64,000 nt of DNA from Hyphomicrobiales bacterium (GCA_900473045.1 UCKS01000033.1:62001-126000), one strand, 5' to 3'; positions 9,428-19,534 are shown, counted from the first letter of the stretch. Program-made: numbers and translations. Notes: a model not told the origin generated them from the sequence alone.

Positions 9428-10360
9428 TTACTTCGGGAATTCCAGGCCCATCTCGCGGAAGCGCTCGGGGTCGTCGCCCCAGTTTTCGCGGACCTTGACG
9501 AACAGGAACAGGTGGACAGGCTGTTCGAGGATTTCCGAGAGTTCCTTGCGGGACGCCATGGAGATCGCCTTGATCGCATCGCCGTTCTTGCCCAGCGCAA
9601 TCTTCTTCTGGCTGTCGCGCTCGACATAGATGACCTGCTCGATGCGCACCGAACCATCCTTGCGCTCTTCCCACTTCTCCGTCTCGACATGCGACGAATA
9701 GGGCAGTTCCTGATGCAGGCGCAGGAACAGCTTTTCGCGGGTGATTTCGGCGGCGAGCTGGCGCATCGGCAGATCGGAAATCTGGTCTTCCGGATAATAC
9801 CACGGACCTTCCGGCAGCTTCATCGCGAGATAGTCGAGCACATCGTCGCAGCCGGAGCCGGTCAGCGCCGAGATCATGAAGGTGCGTTCGAAATCGACGA
9901 ATTCGTTGGCGGCGGTTGCAAGCTTCAGCAGATCCTCGCGCTCGACCTGGTCGATCTTGTTGAGAACCAGCATTTTTGGCTGTTCGACATGCTTCAACCC
10001 TTCAAGAATGGTTTCCGCATCGCCCTTCAGTCCGCGTTCGCTGTCGATCAACATCATGATCGCATCGGCATCCTTGGCGCCGCCCCAGGCGCTCGTGACC
10101 ATGGCGCGGTCGAGACGGCGGCGCGGCTTGAAGATGCCGGGCGTGTCCATGAAGACGATCTGGGCGCGTTTGTGGATGGCAATGCCGCGCACGATGGCGC
10201 GGGTCGTCTGTACCTTGTGGCTGACGATCGACACCTTGGCGCCGACCAGCTTGTTGAGCAGCGTCGACTTGCCGGCATTGGTGGCGCCGATCAGGGCGAC
10301 GAAACCGGACCGGGTCGGGCCCTTTTCGGTCTCTACTGTGGTTGGTTCTGTTTCGCTCAT
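9428..10360 (-). CDS. era: GTPase Era
   Basis: 310 residues. Era is an essential GTPase that binds the 3' end of 16S rRNA and assists 30S maturation. G1 is GATNAGKS at residues 25-32, G3 is in MDTPGIF, and G4 is NKID. The C-terminal KH domain follows (KIALGKNGDAIKAISMASRKELSEIL, ending VRENWGDDPERFREMGLEF). The ATG at 10360 gives a short acidic lead (MSETEPTTVETEKG); the longer frame adds 19 residues without support. It is the last gene of the acpS-lepB-rnc-era group. Confidence 0.96.
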   Translation of the reverse strand: MSETEPTTVETEKGPTRSGFVALIGATNAGKSTLLNKLVGAKVSIVSHKVQTTRAIVRGIAIHKRAQIVFMDTPGIFKPRRRLDRAMVTSAWGGAKDADAIMMLIDSERGLKGDAETILEGLKHVEQPKMLVLNKIDQVEREDLLKLATAANEFVDFERTFMISALTGSGCDDVLDYLAMKLPEGPWYYPEDQISDLPMRQLAAEITREKLFLRLHQELPYSSHVETEKWEERKDGSVRIEQVIYVERDSQKKIALGKNGDAIKAISMASRKELSEILEQPVHLFLFVKVRENWGDDPERFREMGLEFPK

Positions 10361-10471
10361 GATGTCCGTAATTTCCGATTGGGCGACCGGGCGCCGCTGC
10401 GGCGCGCAAGATCGCAATTGTCTGTCAAAGGATTGCCTGATCTTTCGGGAGGAGCGGTGCCTCCGGACAGA

Positions 10472-11188
10472 TCAGGCCGTCGTCGCTTTCTTCCAGACGC
10501 CTTCGCGCTCCAGAATCTTCGTGGCGGCCACCTGCTCGGCAGCGCGCTTGGACCGGTCGATGCCCGTTTCCGGAGCAATACCGGGTATGTCGACCGTGAC
10601 CGTGAAGCGCGGGTCGTGATCCGGGCCGGAGCGGTCGTCGATACGGTAGCTTGGCGTCACGCCGAATTTGGCGTGGGCCCATTCCTGCAGTTCGGTCTTG
10701 GCGTCGCGCCGCGCACCATCGACCCGGCTTGCCCGCGACGACCAGTTGCGCTGAATAAAGCCGCGCGCAGCCTCAAGCCCGCCGTCGAGATAGATCGCCG
10801 CGATCAGCGACTCTACCACATCGGCGCGCACATTGAGCATTGATTTTCCGGTGAGTTTCTTCACGTCGGCGCCTGTGCGGATAAACAGATGCAGCGACAG
10901 CGTATCGGCGACAAGCGCGCAGCTGTCGGCACTGACAAGCTGGTTCAGACGAACCGAAAGCTCGCCCTCGTCGGCATCCTTGAAGGTATCGAACAGCAGC
11001 TCAGCGACGCAGAGCCCGAGCACGCGGTCGCCCAGAAATTCCAGCCGCTCATAGTTGGAACCCTTGGCGTTGCGGGCGCTGGCATGGGTCAGCGCCCGGT
11101 CAAGCCGTTCCTTCTGGGCAAAGCTGTAGCCGATCGCAACCTCAAGCCGCTGCCGGTCCTCGGCGTTCAGCGAACGGCCCTTGCTCAT
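10472..11188 (-). CDS. rnc: Ribonuclease III
   Basis: 238 residues. RNase III cleaves double-stranded RNA, including pre-rRNA. The catalytic signature YERLEFLGDRVLGL is in the N-terminal domain, with the second acidic cluster around DVVESLIAAIYLDGG; the C-terminal dsRNA-binding domain runs from TELQEWAHAKFGVTPSY to the end. The start ATG (11188) overlaps the lepB stop as ATGA, so translation is coupled to lepB. The longer frame inside lepB is rejected because rhizobial Rnc proteins start close to this methionine. The 3' end is 111 bp from the era start. Confidence 0.96.
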   Translation of the reverse strand: MSKGRSLNAEDRQRLEVAIGYSFAQKERLDRALTHASARNAKGSNYERLEFLGDRVLGLCVAELLFDTFKDADEGELSVRLNQLVSADSCALVADTLSLHLFIRTGADVKKLTGKSMLNVRADVVESLIAAIYLDGGLEAARGFIQRNWSSRASRVDGARRDAKTELQEWAHAKFGVTPSYRIDDRSGPDHDPRFTVTVDIPGIAPETGIDRSKRAAEQVAATKILEREGVWKKATTA

Positions 11189-11931
11189 TCGACACCCTTG
11201 AACAGGCGGTCGTAACGCAGGTTGGTCGGCCATTTCCAGATTTCGCGGAACGACGTGTCGTTGCCGAGCGAGAAGAAGATCATCGAGGCGCGGCCGATCA
11301 GGTTCTGTGCCGGGACGAAGCCGACGTCGAAACGGCTGTCGGCCGAATTGTCGCGATTGTCGCCCATCATGAAATAATGGCCTTCGGGAACGAGGAACTC
11401 GCGGGTGTTGTCGCCGCGCGAATCCGGAAACTGGTCAAGCGTGTCGAAATTGACGCCGTTGTCGAGCGTCTCGCGGTAGACCGGAACGTCGGCGCCGGAG
11501 TCATACTTGTCGTCGGCACGGAACATGCCGTCGGGAACGCGCTGAACGGCCTTGTCGTTGACATAGAGGATGCTGTCGCGAACCTGGACCTTGTCACCCG
11601 GCAGGCCGATCAGGCGCTTGATGTAGTCGATGTCCGGGTTCGGCGGGAAGCGGAACACCACGACATCGCCGCGCTTGGGTTCGCTGGCGAAGATGCGCCC
11701 TTCAAACAGGTCGGGCGAGAACGGCAGGGAATATTTCGAATAGCCATAGGCGAACTTGTTGACGAAGATGTAGTCGCCGACCAGAAGCGTCGGCATCATC
11801 GAGCCGGACGGGATGGTGAACGGCTGGAAGAACACCGTGCGGATCACCACGGCGAGCAGAAGTGCCTGGATGATGACCTTGACGTTCTCCCAAAGGCCGC
11901 CGCCCTGCTTCTTGTCGATGTTCTCTGCCAC
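11185..11931 (-). CDS. lepB: Signal peptidase I
   Basis: 248 residues. LepB removes signal peptides from exported proteins at the outer face of the inner membrane. One transmembrane segment (VKVIIQALLLAVVIRTVFF, about 18-36) precedes the catalytic serine Ser44 in TIPSGSMMPTL; the general base Lys105 is in IDYIKRLIGLPGD, and the GDNRDNSADSR box is near the C-terminus. Translation probably starts at a GTG (11931), with AAGGA a few bases upstream; no in-frame ATG fits. It overlaps rnc by 4 bp. Confidence 0.96.
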   Translation of the reverse strand: MAENIDKKQGGGLWENVKVIIQALLLAVVIRTVFFQPFTIPSGSMMPTLLVGDYIFVNKFAYGYSKYSLPFSPDLFEGRIFASEPKRGDVVVFRFPPNPDIDYIKRLIGLPGDKVQVRDSILYVNDKAVQRVPDGMFRADDKYDSGADVPVYRETLDNGVNFDTLDQFPDSRGDNTREFLVPEGHYFMMGDNRDNSADSRFDVGFVPAQNLIGRASMIFFSLGNDTSFREIWKWPTNLRYDRLFKGVE

Positions 11932-12122
11932 GCCACTTGTTCCTTGATCTGATCACCACGCGCGCTTCAAAGCCGTGTGGATCTATTCACTACGGTTCCG
12001 TGACCGGTCTGCCCATCCGATTGGAGGCTGCCTGACGCATAGCGTGCGCGGCGCCGTCCTTTCAAATGAACGCAAGTCCGATTGTACGGCCCGTTTCATT
12101 TGGACATGCTCTAAACGCTTCC

Positions 12123-12530
12123 TCAATCTTGAGCAACGGGCAGAGCCTCAATTATGACGAAGGCCTGCGCCAGCGGAAAATCGTCGGTGATGGTCAGGTG
12201 AATGACACCGCGATGGCCAGGGGGCAGGATTTCGGCAAGCCGCTCGGCAGCCCCGCCGGTCAATTGCATGGTCGGCTTGCCGCCCGGCAGATTGACGACG
12301 CCCATGTCTTTCCAGAATACACCTTGCGCCAGACCGGTGCCGAGCGCCTTGGAACAGGCTTCCTTGGCGGCGAACCGCTTGGCATACGATTCGGCGCGGT
12401 TTTTGCGGCCTTCCGATTTGCGGATCTCGATATCAGTGAAACAGCGATGGCTGAAACGCTCGCCGAACCGCTCCAGCGAATTGGCGATACGCCGGATGTC
12501 GATCAGGTCACTGCCGATGCCGATAATCAT
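12123..12530 (-). CDS. acpS: Holo-[acyl-carrier-protein] synthase
   Basis: 135 residues. AcpS transfers 4'-phosphopantetheine from CoA to acyl carrier protein. Both family motifs are present: [10 protein letters not shown] with the metal-binding Asp at residue 8, and [18 protein letters not shown] with the second metal ligand Glu. The ATG at 12530 gives the standard N-terminus MIIGIGSDL; the ribosome-binding site is weak. It precedes lepB by about 190 bp on the same strand. Confidence 0.95.
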   Translation of the reverse strand: MIIGIGSDLIDIRRIANSLERFGERFSHRCFTDIEIRKSEGRKNRAESYAKRFAAKEACSKALGTGLAQGVFWKDMGVVNLPGGKPTMQLTGGAAERLAEILPPGHRGVIHLTITDDFPLAQAFVIIEALPVAQD

Positions 12531-12607
12531 CGAAATGAAAATACCTTCGTGAAAGTGCAACAAGAGCAAACAGTCCGCCCTCTGCCAAGTTAAAAATATG
12601 TCAGAAA

Positions 12608-13186
12608 TCAAACATCATCAGCCCAGGCGACTGAACGTGCCTGGATCTTGCTTTGACGGCGGATGTGCCGGCGCGACTGGAAGAGTCTCGCAGCGTAGAA
12701 AGCCGCCACGTAGAAAACAACGGCGCTGACAGCTGCAAGCGGTACCGAACCAAACAGCATCGGCTTGAGCACAGGCCCCCACAGATGCGAGAATTCAAGA
12801 TGCCGCAGCATGTGGAGGATATCCTGACCCGCCATGGCGCCATGGCCCTCTGTCCCCAGCATCATCAGGCCGACCTCATAGGTGGCCGCCAGGATAAACG
12901 GGATGGTCAGCGGATTGGCCAGCGCCGTCGAGATGCCGGCAGCGATCATGTTGCCTGACAGGAGATAGGCAAATGCTAAGGCGATGAGAATGTGAAAGCC
13001 GACAAAGGGGGTTGCCGAGGAGGCAGCACCGGCAGCAACGCCGACTGCGATCGAGTGGGGCGATGACGAGAGCCTGAGCACGCGCATCGACAGATAACGC
13101 AGCCCGCGCGAAAAACCTTTTCGCGGCCACAGGAACTCACGGAGCTTGCCCGACCACGTGGCCGGCTTCTTGCGTCTGAACAACAT
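12608..13186 (-). CDS. DUF2062 membrane protein
   Basis: 192 residues. The DUF2062 domain is recognisable from its pattern: a basic N-terminus ([37 protein letters not shown]), then [38 protein letters not shown], then [17 protein letters not shown]. Two to three hydrophobic segments place it in the inner membrane. The function of the family is unknown. The ATG at 13186 gives the usual MLFRRKKP start. A gene of this family next to acpS is common in Rhizobiaceae. It ends 77 bp before acpS and may be co-transcribed with it. Confidence 0.82.
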   Translation of the reverse strand: MLFRRKKPATWSGKLREFLWPRKGFSRGLRYLSMRVLRLSSSPHSIAVGVAAGAASSATPFVGFHILIALAFAYLLSGNMIAAGISTALANPLTIPFILAATYEVGLMMLGTEGHGAMAGQDILHMLRHLEFSHLWGPVLKPMLFGSVPLAAVSAVVFYVAAFYAARLFQSRRHIRRQSKIQARSVAWADDV

Positions 13187-13401
13187 AATGCTCTGATAGA
13201 CGATGCGGATATGGCTGTTCAATGGCACCGGCGCGAAAATCCGCATTTCCAGCACTGCAAGTGCAAACTGCCCCTATCGGCGGCCAGCGTCGTCGATAGC
13301 CCATCGGGCCTGCGCTTGATGCACAGACAGTGGGCCAGCCATACGCTGTCTGCATAGGTCCCGGCAGCCTGTCGATACAGGCAGCCGGACGAGATGATGG
13401 C

Positions 13402-13554
13402 TTAGAACGAGTTGCGGAACAGGCCGCGGTCGATCTGACGCTGGCGGTATTCCAGATCGATCCGGTCGAGCGAACCGTTGAGATAGTTCAGTTCACGGTC
13501 TTCGACGGACGGGACGCGCAGGGCGTTGGTGATCTTCTTCAGTTGCTTAAACAT
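13402..13554 (-). CDS. DUF3563-like small protein
   Basis: 50 residues: a basic helical N-terminus (MFKQLKKITNALRVPS), then a VEDRELNYLNGSLDRIDLEYRQRQID segment, resembling the short DUF3563 family in which an N-terminal amphipathic helix is followed by a YL...D..DLE.R...D motif. The function is unknown. The ATG at 13554 has AGAAGG about 8 nt upstream; the open frame reaches 30 codons further up but that part looks noncoding. It is single, with gaps of about 215 and 290 bp to its neighbours. Confidence 0.7.
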   Translation of the reverse strand: MFKQLKKITNALRVPSVEDRELNYLNGSLDRIDLEYRQRQIDRGLFRNSF

Positions 13555-13846
13555 GGTAAACCTTCTTTCGCTTACCTCCCGACGCTGAAGATAGTGGAAC
13601 CAACCGCTGTTCACCAGAGCTACAAAAACGCGGCAGCCATGCACAGCTCACATGCCTTGCACGTTTTCGCCGCAGAAAATGCACAATCAAAGTGCAATTG
13701 CCGCCAAGCTATGCGGAACAGCCATCAATCATGGCCAAATGTAGGGAGGATTCTACGCCAACGGCCGACCACGCGAAAGCGGCTCAGCGGTGGCCGCCGA
13801 TTTCAATCCGGTGCAAGGAAGAGAAAGGAATGCCGCAGAGGCGGCA

Positions 13847-16069
13847 TTACTCGAAGACGCGCTTGACCGTCGAAACGCTCGGCAGGTCGCGGATCTGCGT
13901 GATCAGGTGGTTGAGCTGACGCAGATCCCAGACCTCGATGTCCAGCTGGAATTCGCTGAAATCGGCGGCCACCTGCCCCATCGACAGGGTGCGGATATTG
14001 ATATCGCTGGTGGCGACAGCCTGGGCGATCTCGGCCAGCGTTCCCGGCTCGTTGAGCGCATTGATCTGGATGCGCGCCATGAAGCGGGTATTGTTGGCCT
14101 CGTCGAGATCCCAGCGTACATCGATCCAGCGCTCGGATTCCTCGTCGAACCTCTGCAGGCTCGGAGACTGGATCGGATAGATGGTGATCCCCTTGTCCTT
14201 CTCCATGATGCCGACGATACGGTCGCCTGGCACAGCACCGGATGCGCTGAAATGCACCTCGGCATTGCCGGAAAGCCCGCGGATCGGCAGAGCCTCCGGC
14301 CCCTCGCCGTCCAGTACGTCAAACATGTCCTTCGGGCGCCCGGGCAGCTTGAAGACCATGCCGGCGGCACTGCGCATGTTGAACCAGCCATCGTCACTGG
14401 GCTTGACCGTGACCCGCTCGTCCTGGTGATCGGGATAGACGGCGCGCAGGACATCGAGCGACGACAGTTCGCCACGCCCGACGGCAGCGATGGCGTCCTC
14501 GATCTCCTTGTGGCCAAGCCGGTGCAGGACAGGCTTCATGCCCTCGCGGGTAAATTGCTTGCCGGCCCGCTCGAAGGTGCGCTCGAGGATGCGGTAGCCA
14601 AGGCCTGAATACTGTTTGCGCACAGCTGCACGGGTGGCACGACGGATGGCGGCGCGGGCCTTGCCGGTGACGACAATCTCTTCCCAGGCTGGTGGCGGCA
14701 CCTGAATGCCGGAGCGAACGATTTCGACTTCGTCGCCGTTGTTCAGCCGTGTCACCAGCGGCATGATCCGGCCGTTGATCTTGGCGCCAACGCAGGTATC
14801 GCCGATATTGGTGTGAACGGCATAAGCGAAATCGATCGGGGTCGCGCCGCGCGGCAGCGCAATCAGCTGGCCCTTCGGCGTGAAGCAGAAGACCTGGTCC
14901 TGGAACAGCTCGAGCTTGGTGTGCTCGAGGAATTCTTCCGGATTATCGCCTTCGGCGAGCGATTCGATCGTGCGGCGCAGCCAGGAATAGGCGTTCGACT
15001 TCGGCGATAGCTTGACCTCGCCGACCGGCTCGACACTGTCCTTGTAGAGCGTGTGGGCGGCGATGCCGTATTCGGCGATCTCGTGCATCAGGCGGGTGCG
15101 GATCTGCAGTTCGATACGCTGACGGGACGGGCCGACAATGGTCGTGTGGATCGACTGGTAGTCGTTCTGCTTCGGCGTCGAGATATAATCCTTGAACCGG
15201 CCCGGAACGACACGCCAGCGGGTGTGGACGATGCCCAGTGCACGGTAGCAATCCGGGATATCGGCGACGATGATGCGGAAACCCCAGACGTCGGAAAGCT
15301 GTTCGAACGACAGCGACTTCGACTGCATCTTCTTGAAGACCGAATACGGCTTCTTCTGACGCCCCTTGACCTGCGTCCCCGTCAGGCCTCTGGCCTGAAG
15401 CAGATCGTCCAGTTCGGTCTCGATCTTCTTGATCAGGCCTTCATTGCGGGTCGACAGCTCCTCAAGGCGCCGGGTGACCGTCTCGAAAGCTTCCGGGTTG
15501 ATGTGGCGGAAGGCGAGATTTTCAAGCTCCTCGCGCATGTCCTGCATGCCCATGCGGCCGGCAAGCGGCGCATAGATATCCATCGTCTCTTCGGAGATTC
15601 GCGCACGCTTTTCCGCCGACATGTGGTCGAGGGTGCGCATGTTGTGCAGGCGGTCGGCAAGCTTGACGAGAAGAACGCGCACATCGTCGGAAATCGCCAG
15701 AAGCAGCTTGCGCAGGTTTTCAGCCTGCTTGGCCTTTTTTGTCACGAGATCGAGCTTCTTGATCTTGGTAAGACCTTCGACCAGCGCGCCGATATCCTCA
15801 CCAAAGAGTTCGTCGATTTCGGCGCGTGTCGCCGTCGTATCCTCGATCGTGTCGTGCAGAAGCGCCACCGCAATGGTCGATTCATCAAGATGCATCTCGG
15901 TGAGGATCGCTGCGACTTCGAGAGGATGGGAGATATAGGGATCGCCGCTCGCCCGCTTCTGCTGGCCATGCTTCTGCATGGCGTAAACATAAGCCTTGTT
16001 GAGAAGTGCTTCGTTTACATCGGGCTTGTATTTTTGAACGCGCTCAACGAGCTCGTATTGGCGCATCAT
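13847..16069 (-). CDS. rsh: Bifunctional (p)ppGpp synthetase/hydrolase Rsh
   Basis: 740 residues, the single long RelA/SpoT homologue expected in Rhizobiales. The HD hydrolase domain has HDTIEDT with His72/Asp73; the synthetase domain has the DYISTPKQNDYQSIHTTIVGP region; a TGS domain (VFCFTPKGQLIALPRGATPIDFAYAVH) and a C-terminal ACT domain (ARIQINALNEPGTLAEIAQAV) follow. Both catalytic domains look intact, so the protein should both make and degrade the alarmone. The ATG at 16069 gives the family start MMRQYELVERVQKYKPDVNEA. It lies just downstream of rpoZ (159 bp), as spoT does in enteric bacteria. Confidence 0.95.
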   Translation of the reverse strand: MMRQYELVERVQKYKPDVNEALLNKAYVYAMQKHGQQKRASGDPYISHPLEVAAILTEMHLDESTIAVALLHDTIEDTTATRAEIDELFGEDIGALVEGLTKIKKLDLVTKKAKQAENLRKLLLAISDDVRVLLVKLADRLHNMRTLDHMSAEKRARISEETMDIYAPLAGRMGMQDMREELENLAFRHINPEAFETVTRRLEELSTRNEGLIKKIETELDDLLQARGLTGTQVKGRQKKPYSVFKKMQSKSLSFEQLSDVWGFRIIVADIPDCYRALGIVHTRWRVVPGRFKDYISTPKQNDYQSIHTTIVGPSRQRIELQIRTRLMHEIAEYGIAAHTLYKDSVEPVGEVKLSPKSNAYSWLRRTIESLAEGDNPEEFLEHTKLELFQDQVFCFTPKGQLIALPRGATPIDFAYAVHTNIGDTCVGAKINGRIMPLVTRLNNGDEVEIVRSGIQVPPPAWEEIVVTGKARAAIRRATRAAVRKQYSGLGYRILERTFERAGKQFTREGMKPVLHRLGHKEIEDAIAAVGRGELSSLDVLRAVYPDHQDERVTVKPSDDGWFNMRSAAGMVFKLPGRPKDMFDVLDGEGPEALPIRGLSGNAEVHFSASGAVPGDRIVGIMEKDKGITIYPIQSPSLQRFDEESERWIDVRWDLDEANNTRFMARIQINALNEPGTLAEIAQAVATSDINIRTLSMGQVAADFSEFQLDIEVWDLRQLNHLITQIRDLPSVSTVKRVFE

Positions 16070-16227
16070 CCGCGAGGGACTCCAGGAGATATCCGGAAAC
16101 AAAAAGTGCGCCAATCATAGGAGTGGCGCACTGCTTTGCAAATACCGGTGTCACGAGAATTCCAAACGAAAACGCGGCATTGCATCAGAGCAGCGCGTCC
16201 GGCCAAAAGGCCGGACACCGCATTGGC

Positions 16228-16635
16228 TCAATAGTCGTCGCTTTTTTCCGGCGGAACCAGGCCTTCGATACCGGCCAACAGCTCCTCTTCCGACATGCGG
16301 TCGAAGGTCACGACTTCCGGCTGATCGTCCTCGCCCGACTGATCGGCAAACACCGAGCCAGCGTCGCCGCTGATCATCGAAGCCGGATCGGGCTCGGGCT
16401 CATCAACTTCGACATGCTTCTGCAGCGAGTGGATCAGGTCTTCCTTGAGGTCGCCCGGCGACAGCGTTTCGTCGGCGATTTCGCGCAGCGCCACGACCGG
16501 GTTCTTATCGTTATCGCGATCGATGGTGATCGCAGCGCCCTGCGAGATCAGGCGGGCGCGATGGCTTGCAAGAAGCACAAGCTCGAAACGGTTATCGACT
16601 TTGTCGATGCAATCTTCAACGGTGACGCGGGCCAT
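16228..16635 (-). CDS. rpoZ: RNA polymerase omega subunit
   Basis: 135 residues. Omega helps assemble RNA polymerase and is part of a ppGpp-binding site in proteobacteria. The N-terminal conserved block [33 protein letters not shown] is complete, followed by [19 protein letters not shown]. The C-terminal ~70 residues are acidic and variable, as in rhizobia. The ATG at 16635 gives the conserved MARVTVEDC start. It is upstream of rsh on the same strand. Confidence 0.96.
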   Translation of the reverse strand: MARVTVEDCIDKVDNRFELVLLASHRARLISQGAAITIDRDNDKNPVVALREIADETLSPGDLKEDLIHSLQKHVEVDEPEPDPASMISGDAGSVFADQSGEDDQPEVVTFDRMSEEELLAGIEGLVPPEKSDDY

Positions 16636-17221
16636 TGCCTGTCCTTTGGATCTGAAGAGCGCAGCTGAAACCATGGATGCCGTGAGACGGCCCGCTGCTG
16701 CGCTGATTAACAACACCGGCACCCGCCCCAGCCGTCGGCTTGACGGGATGCGCGGCTCCGATTTCAGGAATTACCCTGCCCGATACAATCAAACCCGCAT
16801 AAATTCAAGTTTTTCCTGCAACGCGCAAAAAGATATCCGGAAATTGCGTCTGCGGCGCTGCTGGCGGCAAAAATGACATGCCGGTAACCACGCCCAATCG
16901 ATTGGCTTTGACATCCGCTTAAATGATGATTGAATATCGTTAAACCCTGATGAGCAATGGAGAAATTGACACTTGCGCCGAGAGCGCGCCACCCCGCCCA
17001 TCAGAAAAAAAATCTAAACAAAGCTGGATATCTAATATTTTAAGCAAAAAAGTGCGAGAAATAGCTATTTCAAGCGGAATTTTCTTAGATTAAAGCAAAT
17101 ACTGGCTTAGACAGCTGGAATATGATGAAATCTTAATGTACTCGAACATTCTGCCGCCGGGGACCTTTCCTCCCGCTAAGATTGCAAACAAAAAACATTG
17201 AGACAACAAAAAGGAATTACG
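16636..17221. other. AT-rich intergenic region, rpoZ to NYN gene
   Basis: About 590 bp between divergent genes with no convincing reading frame. The half nearest the NYN gene is clearly richer in A and T than its surroundings, with many short A and T runs. It must hold the promoters of both rpoZ and the NYN gene; no terminator-like hairpin or tRNA was seen. Confidence 0.6.
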
Positions 17222-17800
17222 ATGTTCGACCCACGCGAAAAAATCGCGCTCTTCATCGATGGGGCCAACTTGTACGCCGCATCGAAAAGCCTTGGTTTCG
17301 ACATTGATTATCGCAAGCTTCTCAAAGCCTTCCAAAAGCGCGGCTACCTGCTTCGGGCCTATTATTACACGGCGCTGATCGAGGACCAGGAATATTCATC
17401 GATCCGGCCGCTGATCGACTGGCTAGACTATAACGGTTACAAGGTTGTGACAAAGCCGGCCAAGGAATTCACCGATTCCCTCGGACGCCGCAAGATCAAG
17501 GGCAACATGGATATCGAACTGGCCATCGATGCGATGGAACAGTCCGAAACAGTCGATCACCTGGTGATATTTTCCGGTGATGGCGACTTCACCACACTGG
17601 TGGAAGCGTTGCAGCGCAAGGGGCGCAAGGTCTCCGTCGTATCGACCATGTCGACCCAGCCACCGATGATCGCCGACGATCTGCGCCGTCAGGCCGATCA
17701 CTTCATCGAACTTGTCAGTCTGAAAGCCGAAGTCGGCCGCGACCCTTCTGAGCGCCCCATCCGGGTGACCGAGCCGGTCAATGACGAATTCCACCACTGA
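17222..17800 (+). CDS. NYN-domain (LabA/DUF88) putative ribonuclease
   Basis: 192 residues. The NYN fold, a PIN-like nuclease domain, is shown by KIALFIDGANLYAASKSLGFDIDYRKLL at the start, an acidic KGNMDIELAIDAM in the middle and VIFSGDGDFTTLVEALQRKGRKVSVVS: the three aspartates expected for metal binding are present. Proteins of this group are thought to be RNases. The ATG at 17222 has AAGGA 7 nt upstream. It is conserved next to smpB in rhizobia, which would fit an RNA or translation quality-control role, but this is inference. A strong terminator follows. Confidence 0.88.
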   Translation: MFDPREKIALFIDGANLYAASKSLGFDIDYRKLLKAFQKRGYLLRAYYYTALIEDQEYSSIRPLIDWLDYNGYKVVTKPAKEFTDSLGRRKIKGNMDIELAIDAMEQSETVDHLVIFSGDGDFTTLVEALQRKGRKVSVVSTMSTQPPMIADDLRRQADHFIELVSLKAEVGRDPSERPIRVTEPVNDEFHH

Positions 17801-17806
17801 AAAGAA

Positions 17807-17834
17807 AAGGACCGGCTGATCGCAGCCGGTCCTT
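17807..17834 (+). terminator. Rho-independent terminator of the NYN gene
   Basis: A perfect 11-bp stem (17807-17817 with 17824-17834, AAGGACCGGCT/AGCCGGTCCTT) with a 6-nt loop, followed by a run of Ts. It lies between the convergent NYN and smpB genes and probably works in both directions. Confidence 0.85.
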
Positions 17835-17862
17835 TTTTTCAATCTGATCGTTGTTGCGTGAA

Positions 17863-18339
17863 TCAGCGGTCCTTCAGCAACCGGCTCTTCTGCCGGTTCC
17901 AGTCGCGTTCCTTTTCGGTTTCACGCTTGTCGTGCAGTTTTTTGCCCTTGCCCAGCGCCAGTTCCAGCTTCGCCCTGCCCTGATCGTTGAAATAGATCTT
18001 GAGCGGGATGAGCGTCATGCCGTCGCGGTTGATCGCGCTTTGCAGACGGTGTGCCTCTCGTTTCGACAACAGAAGCTTACGCCGGCGGCGCGGCTCGTGG
18101 TTGAAACGGTTGGCCTGTAGATATTCCGGCAGATAGGAATTGATCAGCCACATCTCACCACCCTCGTCGGTGGCATAGGATTCGGCGATATTGGCTTTGC
18201 CTTCGCGCAACGACTTGACCTCGGTGCCGGTCAGAACCAAACCGGCCTCGTAGGTATCCATGATCTCGTAGTTGTAGCGGGCCTTGCGGTTCTCCGCGAC
18301 AATCTTTTTGACCACACGCTGGCTGCCTTTGGGTGCCAT
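17863..18339 (-). CDS. smpB: tmRNA-binding protein SmpB
   Basis: 158 residues. SmpB escorts tmRNA to stalled ribosomes in trans-translation. The conserved order is complete: [38 protein letters not shown], then INSYLPEY, then [16 protein letters not shown], then TLIPLKIYF, ending with the basic tail [24 protein letters not shown]. Its ATG overlaps the dapA stop by one base (TGATG), so translation is coupled. The ssrA gene itself is not in the window. Confidence 0.96.
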   Translation of the reverse strand: MAPKGSQRVVKKIVAENRKARYNYEIMDTYEAGLVLTGTEVKSLREGKANIAESYATDEGGEMWLINSYLPEYLQANRFNHEPRRRRKLLLSKREAHRLQSAINRDGMTLIPLKIYFNDQGRAKLELALGKGKKLHDKRETEKERDWNRQKSRLLKDR

Positions 18340-19223
18340 CAGTTCATCAGCCCCGCATGGCGCAGCGCTGCGTCAATCGCGGCTTCCGTCGCCGGCTCCA
18401 GCGTCGACAAAAGCGGTGAACGCACGGTGCGGCTCATCTGGCGCAACCGGTGAAGCGCATATTTGGCACCGCAGAGGCCCGGCTCCATGAAGATCGCCTT
18501 GTGCAGCGGCATCAGCTTGTCTTGATAATCGAGCGCTTTGGCATAATCGCCGGCAAGCGTCGCGTCCTGGAATTCCGCACACAGGCGCGGCGCCACATTG
18601 GCGGTCACCGAGATGCAGCCGACGCCGCCGTGGGCATTGAAGCCAAGCGCTGTTGCGTCCTCGCCGGAAAGCTGGACAAAGCCTGCACCGCAGGACAAGC
18701 GCTGTTCGGAAACGCGTTCGATCTTGCCCGTCGCATCCTTGACACCGATGATCGAGGGATAGGCCTTGTGCAGAGCAGCCATCGTCTCGACACTCATATC
18801 CACGACCGAACGGCCGGGAATGTTGTAGATGACGACTGGCAGCTTGATGCTTTCGGCAACCGCTGCGAAATGGGCGAAAAGTCCCTTCTGGGTCGGCTTG
18901 TTGTAATAGGGCGTCACCACCAGAACGGCGTCCGCACCCGCCTTTTCGGCGTGCTGTGCCAGTTCGACAGCCTCTGTCGTATTGTTGGACCCGGCGCCTG
19001 CGATCACGGGCACACGCTTTGCCGCCGTCTCGATGCACAGTTCCACCACGCGTTTATGCTCGGCATGGGAAAGCGTCGGCGATTCACCGGTGGTGCCGAC
19101 TGGCACCAGACCGTGACTGCCTTCGCTGATCTGCCATTCGACATGCGCGGCAAAGCTATCCGTATCCACAGCTCCAGACGCGGTGAACGGGGTGACGAGT
19201 GCGGGAATGGATCCCTTGAACAT
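18339..19223 (-). CDS. dapA: 4-hydroxy-tetrahydrodipicolinate synthase
   Basis: 294 residues. DapA condenses pyruvate with aspartate semialdehyde, the first step to diaminopimelate and lysine. The Schiff-base lysine is Lys162 in IIGVKDATG; Tyr133 (VIYNIPGRS) and Thr44/Thr45 ([11 protein letters not shown]) form the catalytic triad. The length matches the E. coli enzyme. The ATG at 19223 has GGAG 6 nt upstream. It is followed by smpB with a one-base overlap and is divergent from the lytic transglycosylase gene. Confidence 0.95.
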   Translation of the reverse strand: MFKGSIPALVTPFTASGAVDTDSFAAHVEWQISEGSHGLVPVGTTGESPTLSHAEHKRVVELCIETAAKRVPVIAGAGSNNTTEAVELAQHAEKAGADAVLVVTPYYNKPTQKGLFAHFAAVAESIKLPVVIYNIPGRSVVDMSVETMAALHKAYPSIIGVKDATGKIERVSEQRLSCGAGFVQLSGEDATALGFNAHGGVGCISVTANVAPRLCAEFQDATLAGDYAKALDYQDKLMPLHKAIFMEPGLCGAKYALHRLRQMSRTVRSPLLSTLEPATEAAIDAALRHAGLMN

Positions 19224-19534
19224 GCACGACTCCTGACGGCCCGGGAGCTTGAAACCAACCCACGCTTTAGCCGCATTTCATGGTTAGAAAACTGGCGCAC
19301 CTTAATCATGTGAAGTGCCTGCGGCAAGCTCTCTATCGCGCCATTCGTTGCCGGTTCGCGTCTATTGCGCCGGTTTCAACGGCGGTTTTGCACATTTGAG
19401 AGCCGGGTCAGCTGCCTGAATGGACGCGCCGATATTTATGGGATTGAATGAAAACCGGTAACCTTTCGTTAGCAATTGCATCGCCAAATGAGAGACTATT
19501 GTGGGCAGGCATGGGGTTCTGGATGCGTGGGCAT
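19224..19534. other. Divergent promoter region, dapA / transglycosylase
   Basis: About 310 bp between divergent starts. The plus-strand frame of the transglycosylase is open back to about 19448, so up to 87 bp could be coding if an upstream start is used. Otherwise no repeat, terminator or RNA gene is visible; it should contain the two promoters. Confidence 0.5.
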
